Source: Monocercomonoides exilis | Lineage: Eukaryota > Preaxostyla > Oxymonadida > Polymastigidae | Reading direction: 5' to 3' | Assembly (NCBI GenBank): GCA_001643675.2 | Contig: LSRY02000023.1 | Span: 1,278,501 to 1,342,500, forward strand | Length of the DNA: 64,000 nt | Shown here: piece after piece, positions 22,746-34,998 of the stretch | How positions within the stretch are numbered: the first letter of the stretch is position 1 | Layout of the letters: every line of letters starts with the position of its first letter | Notes under the pieces: model-generated | Database searches by the model: none | Told to the model about the DNA's origin: nothing | Seen by the model: the letters and a program-made list of their open reading frames with translations, nothing else | Program-made: the position numbers and the translations under genes

Positions 22746-24235
22746 AATAAAGAAAAAGAGAAGTATATTGGTTTGATGAAATTTCTCCATTAAAGAAAAA
22801 TTATCCATTTTTTGAGAATTGCTGCATGAATTGAATGAAAACGATGAGCTGAAACTTAAACAGAAAATCAAAGTAATGAATAAATTGTTCGAGGAAATGG
22901 ATTGCAAAGAAATTCATTCTGAAATCACAAGTGCAGTATCTTTTGAAATTTCCAAAATGATTAATGAGCAGAAAATATCCCTTGAAAGCGCAGTCTCCCT
23001 GTTGAAACAGATTGGATATCGCAATTTACTAAAAAACATATACATTGAGAAATTTGCCAGCTCTTTGGTAAATCCTGTGCTTACAACGATGATTCTCAAT
23101 GAAATAAAGAGAAAAGAAGCAAATAATGAAAAACTTCTGGTTGATCTTTGCGAATGTTATCTTGGTCTTCAACATTATTATTTCATAGAAGAAAATGTGC
23201 TTTCAACGTGCATTTCGTGTTTGCTGAAAGAAGCTTTGAACAAAGATGAAAGTATGAAGACGCAAAAGGAAGTTGAAATGGCTTTACTATCCTTAAGTGG
23301 GATTGATGCATCAACAGTTTGAGTATTTTTTATTTCAATTTAAACATTTTGATTAACTTTTTAAAACCTTTTTATTTGAATAGAAAATAAAAAGAAAACA
23401 TTATTTTGAAGAGATTACAGAAATAATCGAATATCATCAGGAGCATCACAACCTGACGCATCTTGCGTATCAATCAGCTTGGATGTTTTTGATTGACAGA
23501 TTGATTTGTGAGAAGGAGTTTGGAGGAACAGTTGTGAATAAGTTGCATTTTGCGAGAGAAGCAGTAAAAGAATTGGATTATTTGAAAGGATGCGTGGATT
23601 GGAAAAAGAGAGAAAAAAGTTTTATTAAAGCAAAAGAAATGTGGATTATTCAGAGATGGAATGCTGTACTGCGAAAATGCTTCAACTATTTGCAGTTTTA
23701 TGACGGAGTCGATGCCACATTTGTTGCATGCATCATCAATGTTTGCGAGGCAGCAAAGAAAAAGTACATAGACATGTTTTATGAATACTTAAGCTTGCTG
23801 AAAAGAATGGATAACATCAAATCAATGGACTGCCTGCTGAGAGGCGGGGCTGTTGATTACTTTCTGGTGAATATCTTTCAATCAACATTCGACAGAGAAC
23901 TGACAAAATTTAGCCTCAATTTCTTTTCAATACTTTCGAAAAGATTGAACAAAAAGAAGAAGAATGAAAATGATCAAAGTCGATTTGGGGAATTTGTCAA
24001 AATTGTGAGTTTTGCCTGGAACTTGCTGAGTGGAAATTCAGAAAAAGGAAGCGAAAATGCAAAGCGAGAGTTAGCGATAAAAATGACGATATTCGAAAAA
24101 TTGGAAGAAGAAGGATTCGAAGATGCAATTCTTAGCTTTAATGGATCATTTCTTGAATTGAAGTTTAATAAAAACATGTTGACAAATCCATCTGAATACA
24201 TCGTGTATGATTCATTTTTTGTTGCGTTTTTGTGA
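22746..24235 (+). CDS. Oxymonad paralogous-family protein of unknown function (three visible exons, 5' incomplete)
   Basis: Visible exons are 22746-22770, 22817-23316 and 23384-24235. The introns (46 nt GTTTGATG...TTTGAG and 67 nt GTTTGAG...AATAG) splice in frame, giving about 458 codons. The N-terminal helix-rich part aligns with the pseudogene at 51447-52777: E-L-N-E-N-D-E, then L-L-K-Q-I-G-Y, L-L-V-D-L-C-E-C-Y and Q-K-E-V-E-M-A-L-L-A/S-L. The second part shares L-T-H-L-A-Y-Q-S-A-W, L-K-G-C-V-D-W, R-G-G-A-V-D and a C-terminal E-E-E-G-F-E-D-A-I. It is mostly helical with no known enzymatic motif, possibly an alpha-solenoid. I recall large paralogous sets of this type in Monocercomonoides. 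The start codon is not found: an in-frame TAG directly precedes the first visible exon, so an upstream exon is expected, or this copy has lost its start. Confidence 0.7.
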
Positions 24236-24560
24236 GAAAGAAACTCAGTTTGCCCTATGTCAACACCATTACAAACACACTTCCTTTTGATTTTGAAAAA
24301 TAATAAAAAATTTCAACTTCTCATCCAGCAAGGAAATACCTTTTCAAAATTCATTTAATAAAACCTATAATCTTAAAAAAAAACTATGCATGAAGTTTTT
24401 TATCATTTCTTTCAATAAAAATTGAAGAAGTTAATTCTTTTGTGAAGCTCTAAGCAATAAGGAGGATTGTTGAAGAACTATTTTTTTATCAAAAAATGAT
24501 GTTTTTCATAAGACAATTATTTTTTGGATCAGTTGATTTTTTTTATTTTTTCTAAAGACA
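24236..24560. promoter_or_regulatory. Intergenic region upstream of the CK1 gene
   Basis: About 325 bases of AT-rich DNA holding the 3' end of the family gene (AATAAAA-type signals) and the putative CK1 promoter. A TTTTTTCTAAAG just before the ATG could be the end of a leader intron. Nothing else is visible. Confidence 0.3.
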
Positions 24561-27303
24561 ATGACAACACCTACTCGACCTCATACTGTTCTCTCAACAT
24601 CTACATCTTATTCAGAGGCTGGGGATTGGATTATAAACAACACTTACAAACTTTTTGTAAGAGAAATGCTTGGATCAGGCTCTTTTGGTGAAATTTACAG
24701 AGGTATCAATCTAATTACAAGAGAAGAAGTAGCAGTTAAAATAGAACGTGATACAGCACCCCAACCTCAACTTGCGATGGAAGCAAAATTGTATCAGTTA
24801 TTGAGAAGTTGCCTTGGATTTCCAAAACTTTATTATTATGGAGAGGAGAATGGATATCGTTGTCTTGTAATGGAATTGCTTGGGCCTAGCATCGAAGAAG
24901 TTTATGCGCGATGTGGAAGAATTTTTTGCTTGAAAACTGTGCTGATGTTAGCGGATCAGGCAATAACAAGACTCGAGCAACTTCATTCAAAAGCTTATGT
25001 TCATCGTGATATAAAGCCAGATAATTTTGTTCTTGGAAGATATCGAAGAGAAACAATTGTGCATATGATTGATCTCGGATTGGCAAAGCGATATTGTGAT
25101 CCAAAAACAAATGTCCATCTTCCATATCGAGACAAGAAAGGCATAACAGGAACTGTAAGATACGCAAGCATTAACACGCATCGCGGAATCGAGCAATCTA
25201 GAAGGGATGACATGGAATCTTTGGGCTACATGCTGGTATATCTTATGAGAGGTCATCTTCCTTGGCAAGGTGTTCGTGCACAAACAAGGAAATTGAAATA
25301 CATCAGAATTGGAGATGTTAAAATGCAAACAACAGCAGACGAGCTATGTAAGTATTGTCCGGAAGAATTTTCGGCTTATATCAATTACGTTAAATGTATG
25401 AATTTATTTTTTCCTTTCCTTTTTTTATAATGTATTCATTTAAAACATTTTTTGTCTTTCTACAAATTCTTCGATAATGCAATTTTTTATTTCATTCAAA
25501 ATAAATAATTCAATAAAACAACGAACTTGATATTGTGCCTTTTCATTTAAATTCCATTTTCCAGCATTGTCTTATGAGAGCAAGCCCGACTACCAGTTCT
25601 GCCGTGACCTCTTTCTGTCGCTCATGATGAAAGAAGGCTACATCACAGACAGCGTCTTCGAGTGGTCTGGCGGCGGGGTCATCACTCTACCTCACACAGC
25701 TGTCCCGCCCGGCTTCTGCAAGCCGTTTAAGCCATCTGCTGCAGAGAAAGAGCGGATGCAGCTGCGGATGGCAGAGCGAGAAAAAGCGAGAGAGAAGCAG
25801 CGGGCAGAGAGGGAGCGGGAGAGGCTGCGGATGGAGGCGTATCTGCGTGTGCATCCGAACTCGGAGACAGCGAAGAAGGCGCTGGAGGCGCTGAGGAGGC
25901 CTTCATACGATGAGTTTGGGATGCCTCTGGCGATGACGCGGACGCGGTCGGGGCAGATGACAGGGAGCAGAGGAGACAAGATGGAGCGGGGCAGTCGGGG
26001 AGAGCGGATAATGCGGAGGAAAGAGAAGGAAAGCGGCGGAGGTGGGAGCAGAGCAAGCGATTTGGATGGAAGGGGCAGAAGGAGGAGAAGCAGGACGCGA
26101 ATGAGCATGGACGGGGAGTCAGACGGTAGAGGCAGTGCAAAGCGTGAGAGGGAAAGAGAGAGAGAATATGAGGAAGGAATGTATGACGACCGGATGGGGA
26201 ACATGGGTGCAGTGGGGATGGCAAACGAGGTGGGGAGCATCCATTCTGCAGCTGCTGCACGCTCTGTGCGTTCGCTTGCTGATGAAGAGAACCGCCGGCT
26301 GATGGGACTGCCTGTGACTGGAGGAGGGCCTGGTGCGAGGGGAGGGAAGTGCATCATCCAGGACTCGTCTGCACTGGGTAATGCGCTGGTGGATGTGGAC
26401 AGCGAAGAGATGCTATCGCTGCTGGAGTCAGTTGCAACGGACGCAGCGATTGCGAGTGGGGCGTCGGTGTTTCGGGATCTGTTTGGTGGAGGTATGGACA
26501 CGACATTGACACACTCTGATGCTGTTACATTTTCCGACCAGAACACCATCCTCACGTCGCTTACAGACGCCACACAGACACACTCTTCTCGCACGCAGGG
26601 CTCAACACTGCTGACAGGCTCATCGGCACCAGCTGCCACAATCGTCACGCAGTCTCCGACACCGCGTTCTTTCCTCCGCATCGTTACACCTCATTCTGAT
26701 CAGTACAGCTCTCCTGCTACTGCGATGCAAGTGGCCTCATCGCCAGGCTCCCTGGCACCAGGCATTAAGACACCCACTCCAAATGCGTATGTGAAGCTGG
26801 CACTGCCTCCACTTTCGTCTGCAGTGGGAGTGTCACACTCGTCCGGATCGCAGCAGCATGTCGGTGGAGCTTTGCCTGGTGGCATTCTTCCACTTTCGAC
26901 GTCATCCGGTGTGAGCGACAGGGTGGTGGAGGAGATTGTGGCAGCAGGCGGCATCAGCAGCGGAGACTCGCACGGGACAAGCGATCTGATGGGCATTGGG
27001 GGGGACTCGCACGATGGAGCAGGGGACTCGACGATGTCTGGCACGACGATCGATCAGATCACAGGGACAGCTGCAATCACTGGGCCGAGGGCAGCGAACG
27101 GGATGGGCATGCTGGCAGCAGTCGACTCGACGGCGATGATATCAGGTGCGTTGGCGTCGGTGGATGGGGAGAGGGAGAGGGAGCAATCAGACAGGATGGA
27201 GAGGGAGCTGGTGGAGACAGCGAAACTGCTGGTGATTGGAGACAAGGCAAGTGCGAAAGAGAAGGGAATCATTTCATCTTCAGGAGGATTGTATTACCAG
27301 TGA
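24561..27303 (+). CDS. Casein kinase 1 family Ser/Thr kinase with a long GC-rich tail
   Basis: Exons 24561-25395 and 25565-27303 are joined across a 169-nt intron (GTATGA...TTCCAG), restoring the family sequence Y-V-K-S-L; the product is 857 residues. Kinase features: glycine loop G-S-G-S-F-G-E-I-Y (about 38-46), Lys60 in V-A-V-K-I-E, H-R-D-I-K-P-D-N (148-155), D-L-G (171-173) in place of DFG, and the CK1 signature around T-G-T-V-R-Y-A-S-I-N and E-Q-S-R-R-D-D. All catalytic residues are present, so it should be active. Residues from about 300 on form a low-complexity tail, first Arg/Glu-rich (possible helix), then Ser/Gly/Ala/Thr-rich, encoded by DNA much richer in G and C than the kinase exon. 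CK1 enzymes act in trafficking, cytoskeletal and cell-cycle control; which applies here is unknown. Confidence 0.93.
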
Positions 27304-28023
27304 AGGCTTTTCTACTGTGGGTTAAGTTATCTTATCAGCAATAGACATTATTTATTCCCAAATATGTTTTCGCATGGCAAGCAAATAGCATCTTACAAAG
27401 CTGAGTTTAGCTGCAGCCTTCATCGCATTTCAGCCAAAGAGATCAAAACACCTTTGTTGCATTCTCTCAACCATATCTACTTATCACCTGTGGTAATGCT
27501 AATAATCTCTTATTTAAAATTCACTTTTCTTTCGTTTGAGAATCCGAATATTCACCTTTATTTCTTGCACACGTCTTTCAACTTTGTTCTATTTTTTTGT
27601 TATGTAATAATGTGTATTTTCGTTTTATGTTGATGTTCATTTTCTTTTATGCAATATTTTTGTTGGAGCATGCTTCTTTTTTGCGTTAATTTTTTTCAGC
27701 TTTTTAGCTGAGAATTGTGAATTTTCATTTATTTATAACGCTTTTTGTTCTGCAAAAATGCATTTGCATTTTCATTATCTGAAAGTCTTAGCAATAATAT
27801 AATGTTCAAAATTTAAACTCAACCCCAAACAAAAAAGAATGAAAGAAAAACAAGTAATAATGCATATAACAAGTGCAAATACTTTATAAAAAAATGAACT
27901 TGAAATTTTTAACACAACAAAATTTAGAATTGAATTAAAAATACTCAAAGTCGATAAACGAACGTTCGAAAAACAGCTTTCAATGAAATTACGAAGATAT
28001 TCACGGCAGTTTATCGACAGATT
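27304..28023. other. AT-rich intergenic region between convergent genes
   Basis: Lies between the 3' end of the CK1 gene and the 3' end of the minus-strand gene at 28024. It has several AATAAA/TAAA-like signals. One short plus-strand open frame (27364-27633) has a composition typical of AT-rich noncoding DNA. Confidence 0.35.
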
Positions 28024-28344
28024 TCATCCTTGTGGACTCTCTTTTTTTGATGATTCATACTTTGCTTCAGCAAGAATAATAAGCTGATTAAGCAAATACC
28101 ATTGATTTCTGCATTTCTGATGTTCAGGAGTAACTTGAATGGGGGTTTTGATTCGAGTGAACCATTTGTTTCGCATCATTTGTGGCGAATGCTTAATAGA
28201 TGTCGTTGCAGCTCGAACTTCTGCAGCTGGGGCACTTTTATTTTGCATAAAAGAAGATATGGGTATCATCAACTGTTTTATTTTTCTTTTATTTTTTTCA
28301 GAAATAGTTGAGGAATATTTCGCAATTTCATCCATATAGCCCAT
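28024..28344 (-). CDS. Small conserved-looking protein of unknown function (106 aa)
   Basis: A single open frame from ATG (28344) to TGA. The protein has mixed, non-low-complexity composition with Trp, Cys and His residues (for example M-M-R-N-K-W-F-T-R-I, then Q-W-Y-L-L-N-Q-L-I-I-L-A-E-A-K-Y), which stands out against the AT-rich surroundings. I recognise no domain. Its ATG overlaps the ATG of the divergently transcribed EF-hand gene in the sequence CATG (28342-28345); a second ATG lies nine bases inside. I infer shared or embedded promoters for the pair. Confidence 0.6.
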   Translation of the reverse strand: MGYMDEIAKYSSTISEKNKRKIKQLMIPISSFMQNKSAPAAEVRAATTSIKHSPQMMRNKWFTRIKTPIQVTPEHQKCRNQWYLLNQLIILAEAKYESSKKESPQG

Positions 28345-31259
28345 GAGCGAAATTGATTCTACTGTCCTAGGAGAAGTGTCTTCTGGCCTTCGTGTGGTGG
28401 ATGGTTTTTTTTATTATGTTAAACCAAATCTCGATGTTGATGGAGACGGAAACATATCACGAAACGACATTCATACATTTTCTTCATATCATTTTCCAAA
28501 ATGGAAAGGGGAAATGATTGATGAAGTATTTTTTTCATTTTTTTAATTCTCGATAAAATATTCTTTTTTAGATGTTTAACGAAATAGACATAAATCAGGA
28601 TGACGTACTTGATGAATTTGAATGTCTTCAAGGAACCTATATTGTTCCCTTCAAGGTGCATCGAAATCAGTTTATTGAGTTACTCAAAAAAGCTGCTCCT
28701 CCAACAATTTCTTTATTTAAATATGCTGAAAGTGGAAAGAGATTGGCATCAAGCTTACGAACTTCAGTCAGTAGTAAAGCAAGTGCCGCACAAGGAACTG
28801 GACTCAGAGATTCTTATGAACGTACTTTTAATGCAAAGCATTCGTCTCCCGATCAAATGGGAAATCATTCCATCAGACATATTGGCTTTGCTCAAAAACG
28901 TCTTTTTGATTCAGTTATCAAGGAATCGCCATCTAGAGATAAATCTAAGGAAGGCAACAATCATAAAATTGTTCCAGGCGAAGGTGTTGCTGCGATGAGA
29001 TCTTCAACGCCTTTGTTTGGGATGCGCGATCAAATGGACGGTAATGCTGCTTCTCCCCGACTTCCATCCGCAGCACATTCGAGAAGCTACTCCCCAACAA
29101 TACTTTCATTCGACGATGAAAGCACATTTGGAACCACAAAGCGAAGCTTGACAAACAAAAAATCCCCTTCTCATCTATCAGGGACGAGCCCTCAATCGAC
29201 ATTTGGAAAATACCAATATTCCGTTCCTTCAGCCGCAACAACCGCAAATTCCGCTACTCGCCCCGCCGGTACTCAACGCTCTTCGAAGCTGCGTGTGTCC
29301 TCCTTCAGCTTCTCTCCTGTGCCATCCTCTGCCACAGCCCTTCCTTCTGCACGCATCTCCTCTGCCCCTTCCATCCAGACACGGGCAACCCCCTTTTCGC
29401 CTGCCCCGCCGCTCGTTCTGCGCGACAATGCTGCCTCTGTCGAAGCTGCCACGAGCATCCTCCACAACGGCGAACCTTTCCGCACACGCTTCAAGCCGTC
29501 GACTGTCTACGACATCAAAAAGGCTGCTCTGAAGGACGCTGACCACACACCCGCTGAGCCCTTCCAGTTTCGCCCAGACCTCGACGCCTTCTTCCCCACC
29601 GACGAGGACATTCGAAGAGGAAAGCAGTCTGCGCGCCAGTCGCCTCTGATCGCGCCTTCCTCGTCGTTCTCTTCTCCTCACTCGCCTCTCTATCCGCTGA
29701 CAGCCTCTCCGCCTGACCCTTCTCCACTCACATCGACATTTGGTGGGACAAGACCTGCATTCACCACGCGGCTGCATCAGAACAGCGGGTACTTCTCTGT
29801 GCCTGCGTCGGATGAGGATGTGCTGGCGGAGAGGAAGAGGGAGGAGGAGAGGAAGGAAGAGGAGAGGAGGAGGAGGAGGGAGAGGTGGATGAAGGAGAGA
29901 GAGGTGAGAAGGAAGGAGAGAGTGAACGAGGGATTTGACTTTGATTTTGGAGAGGAAGAAGATGAAAGTGAAGGAGAAAGAGTAGGAAACATCAGCATGA
30001 AAGAAAGTGATAATCTTGGCAGCACATTTAAAAGCAATTCACAAATGAGAGGCGAAAAAGGAGAAGGAGAAGGAGAAGAAGATTTCAATAAAACAGTTCT
30101 TCCTCCTCCTTCGTATCCTTCTCAAACATTCGGAAAGACTGCAATTTCCAGTTATATTGGTGTGTCTGCTGCGAAAGAGCGCTCTTATCTGCCTCGCAAT
30201 GACGAGAAATCTGTCTTTTCTTCTTCTTCTTCTGCCTCTTCTGACATTCTCACCTCAAACACTTCACATATCAAGCCCTCTCCTTCCTCCTCCTTCTCCT
30301 ACACAACCACCCATCACCCCTCTGCTCCAGGCAACACAACCAGCTTCGGCTCATTCCTTTCCCGCACACACTCCGATCAGCATTCCTTTGAAGAGCCTTC
30401 GCCGACGTCGCCGAATGCCATTGAAAGATATCTCGATGGCTGGCAGCCACGAACCACGCCAGTAGCAGCAGACTATGTCTATGCAGGTGTGAATGTGCCA
30501 GCGCTGGAGGTGAAAGGAGGGGTGGGTGCGATGGCAGAGGAGGAAGAGGCAGAGAGGAAGGAGAGGAAGGAGAGGGAAGCATTTGAAGAGAGGGAGAGAG
30601 GGATGCCAGAGGAGTATGTGCTGGGAAGAGGGGCAGGCAGGCAGCAGCTGTTCGGAGAGACAGGAAGAGAAGCAGACGAAGCAGGAAGTTGTGTGCTGAA
30701 TGCGACAAGCTCAACGGCAGCTGTGGGAAGAAGGGAGAAGCTCATTCCGAAGGTGTCTCCGCGGCTGAATGAGCTGTGCACTCCGAGGCAGAAGAGAGCA
30801 AAGTATCAGACACAAACACAAACAATGGCACAGACACAGCTGATTGGAGAGGCAGCACAACTTTCTCCTGCCTCAGTCACTGCACATGCCACTTCGAGTT
30901 CTGCTTATCTTTCAGCCCAGCCATCCACACAGGGGTCGTATTACTCTCCTTCTGTCTCCTCCTCCCTCTCATCCACTGAGCTCTTCTTTGCCCCTCCCAA
31001 GCCGAAGCCGAAGTGGATCAGTCATTTCCCTCCCCCTCATCCAGACGAGCAGCTTGCATCGCACACGAAGCACCCGCTCCTCGGCAACGAGCCCTTCCCG
31101 TCTGACTCTGCAAGGCTGGCGCGGCTGGACAGGAAGGCGCGCGACCTGATCGTCCGCGTCGGCGCTGCCCCCGACCAGCCAGAGTTCAAAGTGGCCTTCA
31201 GAACACTCCGCCCATCGGATGTGTTTGCATCTCTGGGGGAACAGATACCGATTTTGTAG
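28343..31259 (+). CDS. EF-hand protein with a long disordered region
   Basis: Exons 28343-28525 and 28572-31259 are joined across a 46-nt intron (GTATTT...TTTTAG), giving 956 residues. Two canonical EF-hand loops sit at residues 31-42 (D-V-D-G-D-G-N-I-S-R-N-D) and 67-78 (D-I-N-Q-D-D-V-L-D-E-F-E); the intron falls between them. The middle is Ser/Pro/Thr-rich with several T/S-F-G motifs, two Arg/Glu-rich stretches and one acidic stretch. The C-terminus has a more ordered block (R-L-D-R-K-A-R-D-L-I-V-R-V-G, then F-A-S-L-G-E-Q-I-P-I-L). From about 29230 the DNA is clearly GC-richer than its surroundings. The EF-hands predict calcium binding; a cytoskeletal or flagellar role is possible but is only inference. 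An AATAAA lies at 31380-31385. Confidence 0.85.
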
Positions 31260-31687
31260 TGGAATAGGACGTTTTTTCTTTCTTTCTTTCTTCTTTTTTG
31301 AATGCTTTTATGTGGGCATACATATTTTTATTAAAGTTAAAAGTTGGATTTTGTACCTTCGTCTTTCATCTCATTTTTCAATAAAAGTTTTTTTTTTTGT
31401 TAATTTATATAAATGTTTTTTATAACAGTTCATCTCACTTAAATTTATCCTCCATTTCGAATATTAAAAATATTTATATTTTTATGGAAATGTTACAGCT
31501 TGTTTTGTTTAATGGAATGGAATAAATCACACAAAATGTTTGAAAGCCTTGTTATACTTCAGATCAAAAGGGTTTGCGATTTTTTGATTACTGATTTGCA
31601 TTAAAATTTAAATGCGTTTTTCAAACTTTATTTTTTTGCTTTTTTATGTGTCATTGTTGAACTTTGCTCTTTCGTTTTGCATAAAGC
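31260..31687. promoter_or_regulatory. Intergenic region upstream of eS1
   Basis: AT-rich region with the polyadenylation signal of the EF-hand gene (AATAAA at 31380) at its left. The eS1 promoter must lie to the right; I see no clear TATA or initiator consensus that I would mark. Confidence 0.35.
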
Positions 31688-32659
31688 ATGGCACTTGGAA
31701 AAAACAAGAAATTGTCCAAAGGAACAAAGAAGGGAGGAAAAAAGAAGGTGTATGTAAATGTACCTTATTTATTTATTAAGTTTTTTCATCATGTAATTAT
31801 TAAAAAGTGTTGATCCATTTGCGCGTAAGGAATGGTACGAAGTGAAAGTTCCAAATTGCTTCACAAACCGTGTTCTTGGAAAGACATTTGTCAACCGTTC
31901 CCAGGGAACAAGTGTGCATTAAGTCTTTGCATTACCTGAAGCATTTAACAATCCATATTTTGTGAATTTTTACTATTTATGGATATAACTTGTAATTTTT
32001 AATTTTCTGTAATTTTTCGAATAGAACTTGCAAAGGATGCTTTGAAAGGTCGCGTTTTTGAAGCATTCCTTGCTGATCTTAACCAGGGTGGTGATGTTGA
32101 TCAATTCCGCAAAATCCGCTTGAGATGCGAGGATGTTCAAGGAGCCAACTGCTTGACCAACTTCCACGGAATGACAATCACAGCTGACAAATTGCGCTCA
32201 ATGATCAAGAAGTGGCAAACTCTTATTGAGGCGCATGCAGATGTTAAGACAAGCGACGGATACGTTCTTCGCGTATTCTGCATCGGCTTCACACGTCACT
32301 TGAGAGGATCAGTCAAGAAGACGGCCTACGCTCAAGGCCAAAAAGTTCGCCAAATCAGAAAGAAGATGGTTGAAGTCATCCGCCGTCAATGCCAGGAAAG
32401 CGATCTTCGCGGCGTTGTTGTGAAGCTTCAAACAGAATCGATGGGAAAAGAGATTGAAAAAGTTACAAAGACAATTTTCCCTCTCCACAATGTTCTTATC
32501 CGCAAAGTGAAAGTTATCAAGGCACCTAAGATGGATGTGTCGAAATTGTTGGAATTCTACTCCGACTCACAATCTGCACAAGCCGCTCAGGCTGCTGCTC
32601 TTGAAGCTGCCGCTGTTCCTGAAACAAAGGAACCAGAACAAGAACAGGTTGCTGCATAA
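31688..32659 (+). CDS. 40S ribosomal protein eS1 (S3a)
   Basis: Three exons, 31688-31749, 31808-31911 and 32025-32659, with introns of 58 nt (GTATGT...AAAAAG) and 113 nt (GTGTGC...GAATAG). Splicing gives 266 residues, the normal length for eS1. The product starts M-A-L-G-K-N-K and shows the family landmarks: [36 protein letters not shown]-x-D-V-K-T and V-R-Q-I-R-K-K-M. The C-terminus is an Ala/Glu/Gln-rich tail. It is a component of the small ribosomal subunit near the mRNA exit and eIF3 contact region. An AATAAA-type signal lies about 140 bases past the stop. Confidence 0.97.
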
Positions 32660-32958
32660 CTAATATTTTTTTAATATCATAAAGTGCCATCAAAACAATT
32701 AACAATTTGAAAGGGTATTTTTTTATATATATATTTAAAAAAAAGATGATTTTTAGCTTTGTTTTAAATATGGAAAACTCGAAAAGAGAGAAAAATGATT
32801 CAATAAATTATTATTCATTTGTTCCACACCTGCATCCAAGTTAATTTATTGTTTCGTTTTTATTTCAAATTTATCTATATTATCAAATAGTCATAAATAA
32901 TCAAGGCGGCACGATGAAAATTTTTTGTTGCATGTGTTGATAGAAAAAAAGTTAAAGC

Positions 32959-32996
<38 letters not shown>

Positions 32997-33154
32997 ACTT
33001 AAATTGAGAATTTATGTTTTTGTTGATTTATAGTTATAACTTTACAAAAAGAATATTCCTTTTCAAAAATTTTTGTTCCTATCTGATATTATAACATAGC
33101 GTTTTCATAATTTTTATATTTCAAAATTCTTTTTGATGTTTTTACTTTTTGGTA
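32660..33154. other. Downstream region with a poly-A tract
   Basis: AT-rich DNA after eS1. An almost pure run of A covers about 32958-32994; such a tract is often length-polymorphic. There is no upstream reverse-transcriptase-type coding sequence, so I do not call it a retrotransposon tail. Confidence 0.4.
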
Positions 33155-33366
33155 ATTGGCTGATCCTTTTTGAAATCATACTTTCGTTCGAGTTTCAATC
33201 AAAATTTTTATCTCAATGGGATTTTGAAAATTTGAGTTTGAACTGAAAATACTTATTGTTTATGATGCAGTTCTTGCAGAAACAAAATTTTTGCAAAAAT
33301 CCAATTGAGAATAAAATTTTGGTCAAAACTCGAACGAAAGTTTGATTTCAAAAAGGATCAGCCAAT
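33155..33366. mobile_element. MITE 1 with ~66-bp inverted ends and TA duplication
   Basis: The left arm (33155-33220) and right arm (33301-33366) are near-perfect inverted repeats starting ATTGGCTGATCC, flanked by TA on both sides (33153-33154 and 33367-33368). The element is 212 bp with no coding capacity. The TA duplication fits a Tc1/mariner-type mobiliser. The inner part of the arm (TTTTTGAAATCATA) is shared with the two elements that follow. Confidence 0.85.
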
Positions 33367-33368
33367 TA

Positions 33369-34027
33369 TTATCGGAAAAAATTACCATTTTCTTTGTTTC
33401 AATAATTTTTTTGGTATGAACAAAAGATTGTTGTTTATTTTTTTCAAGGAAACAAACTGTTTTTTTCTGAATAAGTTCGTCAAAGGAGTGTCAAAATCTT
33501 GCAAATAGTAAATAAACAGGACAAAAAAATGTGTTTTCCACTTCAAGTTCCACTTCTTATATTCAAATCCTTTTCATTTTCATTTCGTGATTGTAATTGA
33601 AATAACATTTTTTTCTTTCAAAAATGGGGAGATATATTTCTCTTCAGGCATTTTCATAGAAAATTTTTGCACTTTTCATTAACTTTTTGAGAACAAAAAA
33701 CACAATAAAAATGAGTTCATTTTTTGACATTCGTGAAATGTCACAATTCTTTATGTTTTTATTTCAACAATGCCTGTTTTCAGTTATGAAAATCAAATTT
33801 ATTTTGAATTTTGAGGAAGCGAAATGAAGTTATGAGTGAAGAAATTTTTCAATGTGTTTTACAAAAAAAGCTTGAAAGTTCATATTTTCCATCAAATAAT
33901 AGAATTTTAATCAGCTTTAAATATTTGTAATGAACATGAATTCCGTAAGAACAGAAAAGGAGTGAATTTTGTCTTTTATTCAATTTTTTCATTAGCATTT
34001 ATGATAATTGCTATTTTTTTTTTCATT
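33369..34027. other. AT-rich spacer between MITEs
   Basis: No gene or structured element seen. Confidence 0.3.
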
Positions 34028-34285
34028 TGGGTGATTCTTTTTGAAATCATAACTTTTTTCGGTGTGCTGTTTTTTCAAAGATTGTTTGCCATTGGGTAAA
34101 GATTTTTCATTCAATTGCTTAAGACATCAGAACTGTTTCAAAAACAAATGTTTAAGTTGAATTGAAAACGATGGACTTATGAAAATGCTATTTCTCTTTT
34201 CAATGTTCATTTGTTAATATTCAAGGGAGTTTTTTCGAACCGAAAATTTTGAATAAAAAAATTTGACATCAAAATTAATCACCCA
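34028..34285. mobile_element. MITE 2 (TGGGTGATT family)
   Basis: Begins TGGGTGATTCTTTTTGAAAT and ends with the inverted AATCACCCA; the arms also share an ACCGAAAA/TTTTTCGGT inner part. It is 258 bp. The flanking dinucleotide is TT on both sides, not the TA seen for the third copy. Confidence 0.7.
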
Positions 34286-34736
34286 TTTGTATAATTAATA
34301 TTTTGTAAGAAACAAGAAATAGCGCAATAATCAATATTTCTGTAAAAGAAATGATTTTTCAATAATCAACGAGATTCAAGAAACATATAAAAATTCAATT
34401 TCAATGAAACGGAAGTTAAATGATGATTCGAAAAATGAAAAGAATGGCCAAAATTTTGTCTTATTCTTTAAAAAATAGCAGTTGAAAAAACCCAATTAGA
34501 GCAACTCCATTGTTATATTTTGTATTTTTTGGTTCGAGTTGTGATTAAGTTTTTATTTCAATAAAAAAATAAATTCATTTTCACTTCACTTAATTTATCC
34601 CTAAAATCTCTATTCATTTCTCAGATTTCAAAAACAACAGCAGCTTTCAATTTTAACAAACCAAAAGAAAAACCAAAAGAATATTAATCTTTTTGTTCGT
34701 TTGCAGAAACTTTTGTTCTAATAATAATCATCAATA

Positions 34737-34996
34737 TGGGTGATTTTTTTTTGAAATCATCCCTTTTTTCGGTGTGTCAAATTTTAAATTTTATTTTGCA
34801 GACGGAAAGAAAATTACCATTTCCATATTCAATAAATTGCAACTGTAACTGTAGTAAACATTTGAAATGCGTTTATGAAAAAATCTATTCCATATGGTGT
34901 CATTACTTTTAAAAAGTTGATATTCAATAAAGAAAATAATTTTTTAAACAGAGAGAATTTTGAATGAAAAAGTATGAAATCAAAAATAATCACACA
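34737..34996. mobile_element. MITE 3 (TGGGTGATT family) with TA duplication
   Basis: Begins TGGGTGATTT, ends AATCACACA, and is flanked by TA (34735-34736 and 34997-34998). At 260 bp it is almost the same length as MITE 2, and the left arm shares TTTTTTCGGTGTG. The interior is AT-rich and non-coding. Confidence 0.8.
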
Positions 34997-34998
34997 TA

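Noticed and set aside
32958-32994. Poly-A tail of a retrotransposon or processed pseudogene
   Set aside because: No reverse transcriptase, no processed gene body and no target duplication next to it.
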